From: Kryptolebias marmoratus | Taxonomy: Eukaryota > Chordata > Actinopteri > Cyprinodontiformes > Rivulidae | Direction of reading: 5' to 3' | DNA length: 64,000 nucleotides | Assembly: GCF_001649575.2 (NCBI RefSeq) | Contig: NC_051437.1 | Location: 13,577,259-13,641,258 of the forward strand | Shown: positions 45,781-56,760 of the stretch, piece by piece | Numbering within the stretch: position 1 is the first letter of the stretch | Layout: every line of letters begins with the position of its first letter | Made by a program: the position numbers and the translations under genes | The notes under the pieces: generated by a model | The model's database searches: none | What the model was told of the DNA's origin: nothing | Seen by the model: the letters and a program-made list of their open reading frames with translations, nothing else

Positions 45781-47629
45781 ATTCATCATTTTACTGCAAT
45801 CAGTTCGCTCAATATGGTTCAGACTTTTAGAGTTGGATACACAGTACTGTACAAAAGATTTGAACCACTCCTCATGCCTGTGCCTACTCTGTACCTGAGA
45901 TATGTAGCTGTACTGTACACCAAGTTTTCAACTTTGGGGATCATCTTGCTGCTATTAAAATTCAATTTTACAGGTCATACTGTGCTATATTTGGCATTTT
46001 TCACAGATTCATCTGAAGAAATGGGAAGAAATTGTATCTTAGGGGCAGGCTGCTGCCTAAAAATTCCATTTCAAATTATTATTTTTTTGTTGCTAATTTC
46101 TGTATTATGTGTTGACACAACACTCAGCGATCCCTCATGAAGCTTTTATTTGCTTCAATGGTTCATATGTTAAAATCAGGTAGTCTAAAATTGTTTTTTC
46201 TTTCTGAAATCGGTCAGGTACCGCAGTGATAAGATGTCTAAAGAAACGTCTAAAGAAAAACGTTGATCTCACTGCAAAACCAGAGGAAATGTTACTCAAG
46301 GCCACTTTAAAAAATAAAATAAAACATACACACAAAGTCTGGCTTCTTGAAAGTGAAATAAAAATAAATATAGGGAGATTTAAATCTTGTGCACAGTAAG
46401 TCTGATGTGCTGTGAGTGCTGCATAGTAAAAGTGCTGCACTGGACAACTAAACATGCTATAACTATCAACCTACTTTAATTTATTCTAAGACAGAATTCA
46501 GATTTGCTCGGCTTTTATACACATTAATTTTCAGTTTTGTTTCAAATGGACTCATTGTTAAGTCGTTATTTAAGGCTTTGCAGTTTCATTTCTCTGCGAT
46601 TCTCCTTTATCGCTGACATACAACAGACTCAGGGATGGAATCTAAACAAAAGTTGGGTCATTTGTTTTTTTTTCTTTTTAAGAACATCACATAACATAAC
46701 TAAATATATCACACAGACGTATTTGGTATAAGAACGTACGTTTGATTCTCAATTTAACCACACAGGAAGAAGCTTACATCAGTCTGTCACAAGGCCAGCT
46801 GCAGGGGTCTGGTAAACTCCACCCGCGCGGCGCACCGGCGGCAGGCGCCGGGGTAGAAAAGGTGCAGACCCAACACACGTACACACAATGCATAAAAATA
46901 AACACAAAATATACATGTATTAAAATCTAAAATAAATAGATACATACGCAAACTTTGTTTTGACTGATCTAACTTATATTAAATGGCTCAGCATGCGTGG
47001 AAAAATACCTAGTTGTGGGCAAACAGTTTGTAAACACAGTACAGGATAGGTTAATTGGTCCTAAAAAGGTGGCTGAGGTAATTAAATGTTAATTAGCTCA
47101 GCTGTTAGCTTACCTCTGCTAGACTCAGTTACTAGCTTTACTCCAACTAAAACTCGAACCTCGTTTTGACTGATATAACTTAAAATAAAGGGCTCGATAT
47201 GTGTGAAAAAAGTACTTGAAAAGATGGCACAGGAAAAGTTAATTGGTGGTAACAAAGTTGCTAATTAAATGCTAATGAGCGGCGCTAGCTTAGCGGCTAG
47301 CTAACGTTAGCCACTTCCGACTCCCCCGGGGAGTCGAGTCAACACTACCAACGCACAAAAAAAAAAAGAAAAATGGGGAAGATGAGTCCACCAGGGCAAA
47401 TAGTTTGTGTTCACGCCTATAGTCGGCTACGTTTCGCTGGAACAGTGGTGGGTGTTGCTTCTCAGCTGCCGCAAGTCGAGCCTGAAATTTGACTTTCACT
47501 TCGCGGGGTCTGAGCAGAGTCAGTGATGCTTACTCAGCGCAGGGCTGCGGCGTGGAGGGAAGACTTCGCTGTCAACTGTTTGCTGTTTGTTGGCTCTTTT
47601 CAGGCGCCCGAGGGCTCCCGTTGTTTCCG
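45781..47629. promoter_or_regulatory. Divergent intergenic region between slmap and cers5, with a local duplication
   Basis: Two related segments of 150-190 bp occur at about 46955-47150 and 47157-47310. Both have 'gttttgactgat', 'taactt', 'gttaattgg', 'gctaattaaatg' or 'aattaaatgttaatt', and 'agcttagc' type blocks in the same order. The cers5 transcription start should lie near 47490-47610, where the sequence becomes CpG-containing. The rest (45830-46950) is AT-rich with no supported gene. Confidence 0.5.
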
Positions 47630-50600
47630 ATGACTTCCTTCGTCTCCGCCTGGATCTGGAGCGAGAGGTTCTGGCTCCCAGAAAATGTCTCCTGGGCTGA
47701 CCTGGAGCATCCGCCCGCCGGAGTGGAGTACCCCGAGCTGGGGCTCGTCATGCTGTACGCGCTGCCTCTGGCTGTGGGGGTTCTGCTGCTCAGGCGGCTT
47801 TTCGAGAGGTGAGGGGCTTTTTTGGTTGTTTGTTTGTCTGTGTTTGCTACTTTTCTAGTTTTGTTTGAGGCAGTTTCTCCTTCGTTTCTGTCCACGTCGT
47901 GCTGCGGAAGCGTCGTTGCCGGGAGACTTAAGTTTTTATATGGCAAAAAATAAAAAATAAAGCACAAGCCACATGGATTCTTGAGAAGTGAGTCAACGCA
48001 CAGTTGTCCTAAAAAAACAAAACCTTACCGAGAAACAGCTGTCTATAGACTTGTTTTCAACATGTTGCCATGCCACAGTTTACATTCTTTTCTTTTTAAG
48101 AAGAAAAAGGAGATGTTAGCTGTCTTTTAAAGTGGCTCATTAAAGTGACTCCCCAAACTTGCTCTGCTAGGATTTTATTTTTAGGTCGTTGCTTGAGGAG
48201 AGACATAAATTGCATAATTCCTGCTGCCATCACAGGAAGCTGTGTGTGTGAGCTGTTAAAACAGCCTTCCTCAATTCGACACGCACACACAAAAAAGTGA
48301 ATATTTTACAGAAAATTAGTTTGTGAAGGCGAATGCCACTCTCCGTGCTGCTGTTTCTTTGTGGAAATGGCAGAAAGGTTTTTGTTTTCTTGTTTGTAAA
48401 TGATCCCATTGTGGATCTCATGGTGTTTCATAGAAGCAGTGGTCAGCTCAAACAGATGATCTTGTGACACACATTAGGGTCTCGGCCAGAGGCGCTCCTC
48501 CCAGACTTGTTTCCTCATACCGCCTCACGGCAGGCCATCACGCTTTGTTTAGGCTCGAGGTGCCACATTCTCCAGGACTTCTCACACCTCGCCCCCCCCA
48601 CGCCGAAAGCTCCCCCTCGTGCTCTCTGTTCCTCGTTCAGTTCGGCCGAGCGTATCTGTTTTAAGCAAACCATGACGGAGGTTAATGTGGTTTTAACGGG
48701 CCTCTTTGATAATCTGCACCAAATCACCTTTGTGTTCCCACCCGTCATTTCTCTTTTTTTCTGTTTTTTTCCCCCTCTGTCTGTGTGTACAAAGGCTCGT
48801 GGCCAAGCCCTGTGCCCACATACTTCAGATTCAGGAGGGAGTTCCTCGGAGAGCTCAGCCCAACGCGGTCCTGGAGAGGCTCTATCAGTCCAACGCGGTA
48901 CGTGAACGCCCGTGTTTGCTCTGGAGGCTCGTTCCCTGTTCGCGTGCCAAGCCGCGCACGCGTCGCTGCACACCAGCCCCGGCGCCTCACGACGTGCCTA
49001 ATGACGGAGTCCTGTTTTGTCCTCCTCAGTGTCCAGACGGGAGGCAGCTGGAGGGACTCTCCAAGCAGCTGGACTGGGACGAACGGAAGATACAGAGATG
49101 GTTTCGCGTCCGCCGGAACCAAGACAGGCCCAGCATGCAGACGAAGTTCTGCGAGAGCATGTAGGTCACCGCAGCACGCTGCTGTGGAGTTTTACACCTG
49201 AACGGGGCCGGCAGTGAAGTGTGTAAACACTGTCAGACTCAGAACTTCAGTAGGCTGGTTGAGGGAAATGACTGTGCGTCTCGTAAGTGGACCGCATATT
49301 TTTAAAGACCTTTTTGTCTTCAGCCGCACCGTGAGCCACACTGAAGCGATCGAAGGGTAGCCAACTGGAAGAGAGATGAGTCAGAGTTCGCATAACACGG
49401 GATTCACTGTTACATCCTTATTTATTAAAAAAAAAAAGTATTTGTAAAGAACAACATTTATAAATTTGTAAATTTTAATGTTTTAATCCATGCTGGCAAA
49501 TGCTGGTGCCTCAAATTTAGCATTTAACCTGACATCTGGATGCTTTAACCTCCTTGAAGCATCATCATTTTTAGGATATTTTTTGTAATTAAAGTTTTTA
49601 GTCCACCCAGTGACTTGGGAGTGTTGTAAAATGTTTTTTTTTTCTTTTTTTTTCAAACCAGGGTTTTGAAACTTCTTTATATCAACGCTTTGTTCATCTA
49701 AAGGTTTTGGATAGGAATGAGTTAATCTGTCGACATGATCACCAAATGTTTATTTTCTGGAGTTTTCTTTCCGTATGGGTGCAGAAATGAAAACTGCATT
49801 CACACTGAAAAGAGTACGTACTGCAGGTGGACCCACTGGTTTGTTGGACAGTAAATAAGGCCGATTTTCGCCTTATTTTGAAGTAAACAGGGATGCCTTT
49901 TACACAACAGGGCTGCTGTTTTTAGTGCAACGCCGACATATCCTTAAAGGAAGCTGACCAGAATATTATGCTAACTTTAAAAAGAACATTGTCATATTTA
50001 CCAGGGTAAACGGTAGAATTAGAAATCCTGTCTTTTAGAGCCTTATACTGTCTGTAAATCGAATTGTTTAGACTTGAAATGTTACTTTCAGAGATGGTAG
50101 CTCCGTTTATCGCAAACCGTATCACAGCTGGGAATCTAGACCTGATTCTCTGTTTGCTGAGGAGCTGAAATCAAACAAACAAACTGGCTTCAGAAATCAC
50201 CCTCTGGCTGCCCTGACTTGTAAAGCTTTACTTCAGCCATAAAAAAACAAAACAATCGACGTTCCTCTCGTATTTACTATAAAAAGGCTACTTTAAAAAC
50301 CCCTAAAAACGACTTATGTGAGCTCCGATCGTCCAGGGTTCCTGCACTGCAGACAAACAAGTGAACATCTGCTATAAAACTATTCCTTCTGTCCGACAGC
50401 AGCTTGTTGGAAGGCACGACACCTTTTTATAAAGTTCAGCCAGCCCGTAGTGCAATCCCACAGCAAACGGCTCAATACATTTCTATAAATGTGTGCGCAG
50501 GACCACACCCAATTAGGAGCTCCGCTAACTTCTTCTGCCCTTTTTTAATCAAACGTCTCATTAAAAGTTGACGCGATCGATTTTAAATTCAAACGTCTCG

Positions 50601-53600
50601 GCCGCTTTCATCCCTCGGTCCTTGAACTTCCTGTGGCGAGATATTTATATTAGCTTTGACTTCCTTTTCATGCTGTGTCATCATCACATCACAACGTAAA
50701 CATATCCCTGTAGAACATGCGTAACGTTCTGTATTTGTACAGTTTGTCCTACGCGGGGAAACGTTTGCACTGTCATTGAAATGAAGTGATGTTTTTTTTA
50801 ATCTTTAATTTCCTATTTCTGTCTGATTCTATCACTGCAGGTGGCGATTCACCTTTTACTTGGCGATTTTTATCTACGCCATTCGCTATTTGTGGGTGGT
50901 AAGTTCAACCACTTCCTGTTATGTTTGTTTATTTTTTAACAGTGATACTGTTGCGCTCGATTGGTTTCTAATATTAGCTCCCGTTTAAAGATGTTTTCTG
51001 TAGGTAATTAGATTTTGTTTGACTTGTCTCCGTCAGTCACCTTGGATGTGGGATGTCAGGCAGTGTTGGCACAACTATCCGTTTCAGGTAATTATTTGCT
51101 TTGAAATGCGAGCGCGGGCAGCACGTCTTACTGATGTTACTCTTTATTAGTTCTGCCACGATAATGTAAGCAGGTCAGGAAGGCGACATATTTGTCAAAG
51201 GTGTGTTTTGCTTTTCTTTCTTCCCCCACACAAAGCCTCTGAGTCCCGGGCAGTACAATTACTACGTTGCTGAGCTGGCTTTTTACTGGTCTCTGATGTT
51301 CTCCCAGTTTACAGACATTAAACGGAAGGTGAGTCACCAACACCATTTGTGCATTCGTCTAACAGAACCCGTCCGTCTTGTTGCACCAGAACTGCTTTTC
51401 CCTGCAGTTTGTCATGTTTGGCTTGTTAGAAATCCTTTTTCTACTCTCAGCCTAACGTTTGGCCGTGAGCTGCGGCGGCACCCGAGCCTGAATTGTAGCG
51501 CGGTGGACATTCATTTCCTAAATCGGTAACCGCACGACTGTTACAATTTGCGTTGCATGTTCTGTGAACAAAAGATAGGCTGTGTGTTGCTTAATATTTA
51601 TTTTATTTTGTGCACAAAGTTGTTGCCTATTTTTTATTTTTCTCAAGCTTATGTCCTGTGAAAACAGTCCGGTCTGATAAATAAATCTGAGAAAACGACG
51701 CCTCCACCTGAAACTGAAGTATTTTAAAATTTTAACTGGGTAAAGTTAAACAGACAGACAGCTACGCAGCTTTCTGGACCGGATTTCTAACTTTATCTGA
51801 AGTATTACTTCTGCAGTAATGCTTGTGAAGTCATTCCAAAACTAAAACTTAAAAAAAAAAAAGTGAGGCGGGCAGATTCGCCACTTTGATTNNNNNNNNN
51901 NNNNNNNNNNNNNNNNNNNNNNNNNNNNNNNNNNNNNNNNNNNNNNNNNNNNNNNNNCCTGGGCTTGCACCTGCAGCCCCGAGATCACAAAACCGCCAAA
52001 CCCACTGAGCTACGGCGGCCTCGTGCTTTAAGAAGCCACAGAATTGGATGACTAAGATCCACCTGTGGTCGACCATGTTGAAGAAAATGTCCGGCTGTTT
52101 ATCTCCCCCTCACGTCTCTAGTTTTCTGTGTTCTGTCTGCTCCAAGCTGCCGACTGATAACTTATCTTTTTAGTTTTAGTCTTAGTTTAGACACAAATAC
52201 GACTACTCACAGTAGTAAAAACACCTCAGAAGGTAGTAAAGACATATCTTCAGTTAGGCATTTTCAATAATTGGTCATTTGTCTCTTGCATGTCAAGTCA
52301 AATTTATTTATGTAGCATTTTTCTGCAATAAGGCGGTTCAAAGTGCTTTACAGCATAAAAACACAAAAATACAGAGTCACAAAACACTCATCAAAAGCTA
52401 AACTAAAACATGAGCTCAGATAATCTCAATAAGATAAATGAGTACAAATAACATAAAACAAGCTAAACCAAACTTGTCTAAAACAAGTCATACCAAAGAT
52501 AAACCAAAGATAAACTGAGGAAAACCAAACTGAGATATGATAAGCTAACATAAACTAAATGGGGATTTAACAACCTTTAAAAACCTCAGCTGAACAGATC
52601 AGCTAGGGTAAAATAAACTAATGGTGCCAGAGGGCTAACTAAGAGTACCATTGTTTTTCTTGTGAAATTCCCAATAAGTTTGATGTGTCACATGACCCTC
52701 TTCCCATTGGAAAAAAAAAACAAAAGTTGGATCCAAAATGGCAGACTTCAAAATGGCCACCCTGGTCACCACCCATCTTGAAAAGTTTTCCCCCCTCCCA
52801 TATATTAATGTGCCACAAACAGGAAGTTAATATCACCAACCAGTCCCATTTTATTAAGGTGTATCCATAGAAATGGCCCCACCCTGTAAGTTAAAACATT
52901 TCAGTAAAAGTCCAACTAAAGGTGCAAAAAGGCTAAAAACAAAAAAGGTTAAGCTTCAGCTTGGTACACAGCTAAACAGGCTAAGATAAGCTAAAATAAA
53001 ATAAGCAACTTTGCACACGTCGGCTAAGATTAAGTTACAAGATTTGTTTAGCATGTGCTGCCTGTTTGGACTTTCAGTACATGTGCTGTGCTACTTTTTT
53101 TATTTTTATTTTTCTTGTTTTGTGGTATTATTTTGTTTCCAAAACTTTACAAGATGGTGGTGAGACCACTACTGAGATTTATTTTCACGTTTACGATGTA
53201 AGTCATTTATCGCTCTCCTTGGGTGTCATGTTGCTTTGTTTTGCCGACGACAGGATTTCTTCATCATGTTCGTCCACCACCTGGCCACCATACTCCTCAT
53301 CACTTTCTCTTATGGCAACAACATGCTACGAGCTGGCACTTTGGTCATGTGTGTCCATGACGCATCTGACGTCTTCCTTGAGGTGAATATGTGCACTTTT
53401 ATCTATTCCTATCCCAGTGAGTAAACGTGAGAGGAGTTTTAAACGACATGGAGAAACACATGAACACGAACATCCTTCTAAATGACTGAGTGCTGCTTTT
53501 CTTCTCACAGAAATACTGATTATATGCTGAGAACGCATCATTGAATTGTTTATTTTAATAATATGTAACAGTTTTAAATGATCTGTGCCATTTATTCCCA

Positions 53601-55869
53601 AAGGCTGCCAAGCTGGCCAACTATGCCAAGTACCAGAAGCTGTGCGACGTCTTGTTTGTGGTGTTCAGCGTGGTCTTTTTCCTCACTCGGCTCGTCATCT
53701 TTCCTTTCTGGTGAGTGTTTTTTTTTTTAATAGTTTTTCAACAAAAGACTGCAGCCAAGTTGTTTCACATTTAGACTTTTTCATTTTATTTTCAGTGTTT
53801 GTTACTAAACCCGCGTCGTGTTGGTTGTAGGATTGTTTACAGCGTCATGTTTGACAGCTGGGAGCTCATCGGGCCGTATCGGGCGTGGTGGCTCTTAAAC
53901 GGGCTGCTGCTGGTCCTGCAGGTTCTTCACATCATCTGGTTCTACTTAATCACCCGCATCGCAATCAAAGCCATCTTCAAGGGAAAGGTTTGTTTGGGTT
54001 TTTCTTTTTTTGTGTAGAAAAGGTTTTAGGCATGCCTTGTACAGTCCAGCGTGTCTCAGCTGGACAGCTGGTGAAACATCTTTGAGCGCTGAAGCGTAAT
54101 GATCCAGTTTAACCAGGACTGATGGCTTTTTCTACGGCGCGAGCCCAATACCAAGGTTTTCTCAGACATGGGTTGTACCGTTTTCTAAAGAATGAACCTT
54201 TTATTGGGGGGGAAAAAAAGAAATGAAGGTGCAATGTTCTAAGTTAGAGTGGGGGATGCCTATGTTGTCTTTAATTTTAACTCTACATGCATTATTTTAC
54301 CAATAACACAGGGACATTTCTCATGTCACACAGTGTAGGGCTCTTAACCAACACACTTTGCATGTTTTTGCCCAAGAAGCTGCCAAATTACAGGAAATCG
54401 CTCAGCTGCCCTGATAGAAATCAAGGGATTTTCCCAGAAAACCTCTGTTTACGTCACTTTTTTTTTTTTTTTTCATACTGCAGTCACAAATGCCACGTCA
54501 ACACATGCAGGAATGCCTTACGGCACTCGTGCTTTGCCAAATCGTGTCATTGTGTCACCGTGTAACGGTTTGAAAAGGAGCAGCAGTTTGAGACGAGGTT
54601 TCGTTGAGGCTTTTTATGCATCGCTCCACCTCGGATCACCGTGACAACGGCTGACGGACGTTTAACAGTCAGCAGCTTTCTGTCATCCTCTTCTTTTTAC
54701 AAACGTTTTGGTAAAGTTAGCCCTAACTTTTAAGCAGCTAAGTTGTTATCTGACTGGGCTGTGACTGCTGGTGACTCAAAGTTACGAGAAAATACACTAA
54801 TTCTTTATGGCTGACTCAGTTTGAAGCGTCTAAGGCAGGGGTGTCCAATCCTGGTCCTCAAGGGCCACCATCCTGCATGTTTTACTTGTTTCTCTGCTCC
54901 GAGACACCTGATCTGAATCAATGGGTGATTAACAGGCTTCTGCAGAACATGAAGAGGTGATTTAACCACTGAATCAGGTGTGTTGGAGCAGGGAAACAAG
55001 GAAAACATGCAGGATGGTGGCCCTCGAGGACCAGAATAGGAGACCTCTGATCTAAGGCCAAGCAACCAGCCATGTTTTCGAAAATTTCAACCTTCTCTTG
55101 TCTTCACAGCTTGCAAACCTGTATTCTAGACTGTGCACATGAATTCGTTTCCCACATTGTAACCCCACTTGGCTCTTTTTGTTTCCACCTCGGCACCCAC
55201 CCCCAATGTTCACAGTTTAATCTACTGAAGTAGACTTTTGAAGTGAAGATAAGCCAGATTTGGACCCGTTCTTCAATAATTATTGATCAGCAGTGGACTT
55301 TTAACATTTGGCTCAGATGTTTGTTTGTTTTTTTGTAGTCGGAGAGCTCCCATCCAGGTGACAAAATGCAGACAAGTTACCGTAAAAGCGCTCAAGATTA
55401 AAATAAATATTCAAGACGCCAGCGACGACTCTGAAAGTTTGTCCAAGTTTTGAGCAAAATCAAAACTCAAGTCACAAGAAAATATGCAATTTTTTTGCAA
55501 TTCATGCGAGGAAATTGGGAATCCCTGCAAACATTTTGAAAAAAAAATCACCCAAAAAGTGCATGTGTTTGATTCTTTCTAGCAAAAAATATAATTTCAC
55601 TACAGTGAGATGGTGACTAAAATGACATCCTATTCAACTTTGAGCACGTCGGCACAGTTCATGTGGATTTAATGTTTTCTTTTGTGGTGGTGGTGAATAA
55701 AACGGGGTTGAATTTTCTCTTCCAGGTGTCGAAAGACGACCGCAGTGACATAGAAAGCAGCTCGGACGAAGAGCTTTCCTCCAGCGGCAGTAAGAACCAC
55801 TGTCCCACCCCCAAACTAAGGGGCAACACTCCCGCCAGCGACCTAAACGGAGAAACTCCCGGCCACTGA
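47630..55869 (+). CDS. cers5: Ceramide synthase 5-like (sphingosine N-acyltransferase)
   Basis: ER multi-pass enzyme joining acyl-CoA to sphingoid bases; CerS5 and CerS6 prefer C16. Ten exons join to 383 residues: 47630-47808, 48795-48897, 49030-49160, 50841-50898, 51037-51087, 51236-51328, 53254-53382, 53604-53710, 53831-53987, 55726-55869. The N-terminus [16 protein letters not shown] holds the N-glycosylation sequon NVS. A Hox-like segment follows ([20 protein letters not shown]). The TLC domain keeps the Lag1 motif with His-His (FVHHLAT) and HDASD. The loop near [13 protein letters not shown] is in the region that sets acyl-chain length. The tail [15 protein letters not shown] is a CK2-type acidic site. 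It is closer to CerS5 ([28 protein letters not shown]) than to CerS6. The start ATG is the first in frame. Confidence 0.93.
47809..50840 (+). other. cers5: cers5 introns 1-3
   Basis: Intron 1 (47809-48794) and intron 3 (49161-50840) hold no recognised element. The plus-strand open frames in 48507-49217 overlap exons 2 and 3 in wrong frames or read into intron. Intron 3 carries T-rich tracts near 49630-49660. Confidence 0.6.
51892..51957. other. Assembly gap (66 N) in a cers5 intron
   Basis: Lies between exons 51236-51328 and 53254-53382, directly next to a tRNA-like SINE head. Repeat collapse is likely. Confidence 0.98.
51958..52023 (-). mobile_element. tRNA-derived SINE head (partial)
   Basis: On the minus strand the sequence reads GGCCGCCGTAGCTCAGTGGG ... 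GGTGCAAGCCCAGG. TAGCTCAGTGGG is a near-perfect A box, and GGTGCAAGCCC is a degraded B box at about tRNA spacing. The acceptor-stem halves do not pair well, so this is not a functional tRNA. The body of the element is cut by the gap. Confidence 0.55.
52295..52870. repeat. Interspersed fish repeats in a cers5 intron
   Basis: 'caagtcaaatttatttatgt' followed by 'ttcaaagtgctttacagc' (52295-52353) is a sequence I recall as a very common fish repeat end. From about 52640 to 52875 a second type begins, with 'gatccaaaatggcagacttc' and 'aaaatggccaccctggtcac'. Between them is A-rich low-complexity DNA. Family names cannot be assigned without a repeat library. Confidence 0.5.
54836..55049. mobile_element. 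Palindromic hAT-type MITE, best copy
   Basis: The left end CAGGGGTGTCCAATCCTGGT and the right end, read on the other strand, CAGAGGTCTCCTATTCTGGT begin an inverted repeat of about 65 bases that continues through the 'gggccaccatcctgcatg' blocks. Flanks are gtctaagg (54828-54835) and atctaagg (55050-55057), an 8-bp duplication with one change, which indicates the hAT superfamily. No coding capacity. It lies in the last cers5 intron. Confidence 0.85.
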
Positions 55870-56760
55870 GTGGGAATCGTTTATGTCCAGGAAGACGTCA
55901 GATCCACCTTATTTCAGTGACTTGATGTTTCGTTTTTACACCGATTATGTTAAACCATGTAGAAAACAGACAAATGTGCCTTATTGGTGGAGATTTTCAT
56001 TAGGATGTTTACATCTGATGTTTACTTTTATAAGTTGACATGTTTGGTTGTTTTTTTTGTGTTTGAGATGAATTTTGCAACGATTTCAGAGCTGCTTACA
56101 GTGCCGCTGCACGTGTGAGACCGCCTTAAATGAAACGCTGTAAAACATTTCTCATCTGATGTAATTATTTAATTGTTCTACAAGATGCTGCTTCTGATTC
56201 CCAACAACAAACATCCCAAAGATCTTTGACCAAACAAAAAAGCTTTAAAATCAGTCCTGCAGAAATATTTTTTCTGTCATAAAGAACTTTGCAACAAACT
56301 GTATTTACTGTGGATTTATTTGACATTCACGTTCCCGCTTTCTCCACAGGAATAACCACTGTGTTTGGAAAATATTGTGACAAAAATGAAGAAATCCTCA
56401 AAATTTAGGACGCACTCGTGCCCTAAAGTGCATCGATATCTATAGATATCAGAACACACTGTCAGATTCTACATCAGCACCACCTGCCGAACATTTAGTA
56501 GTTTCCTCATGTTGCCAAAAACGGCTTGGACCTGCCATGACACCTGAGCGTTTTCCTTTCAGGATCTTTAGGATGTACGGGAACGCTGCTGCACGTCCTC
56601 CAAAAACAAGATAGGAATTGGCACGTTTGGGAGCATCTCTCAGCCGCTCCCGATCTGATCTTAAAAAATGCTGGAAGGCAAGTGTTCACTTGTTTTCTGC
56701 GGCCGTATTTTGAGCGTTTTCAGGAATCTGAAGCGGCCTGTGAGGGGGGGCGGACTTCCA
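55870..56760. other. Convergent spacer, cers5 3'UTR and NLR 3'UTR
   Basis: Both genes end toward this region, so it is probably almost entirely 3'UTR. I saw no canonical AATAAA on the plus strand close to cers5, so its poly(A) site is unresolved. No open frame with homology. Confidence 0.5.

Noticed and set aside
45371..45782. Coding first exon for slmap upstream of the MDEKK start
   Set aside because: Open frames there do not join in phase to the exon at 45055, and the phase-matching frame has a TAG at 45316-45314.
51958..52023. Functional tRNA gene
   Set aside because: The B box is degraded and the acceptor stem does not pair; a SINE head is more likely.
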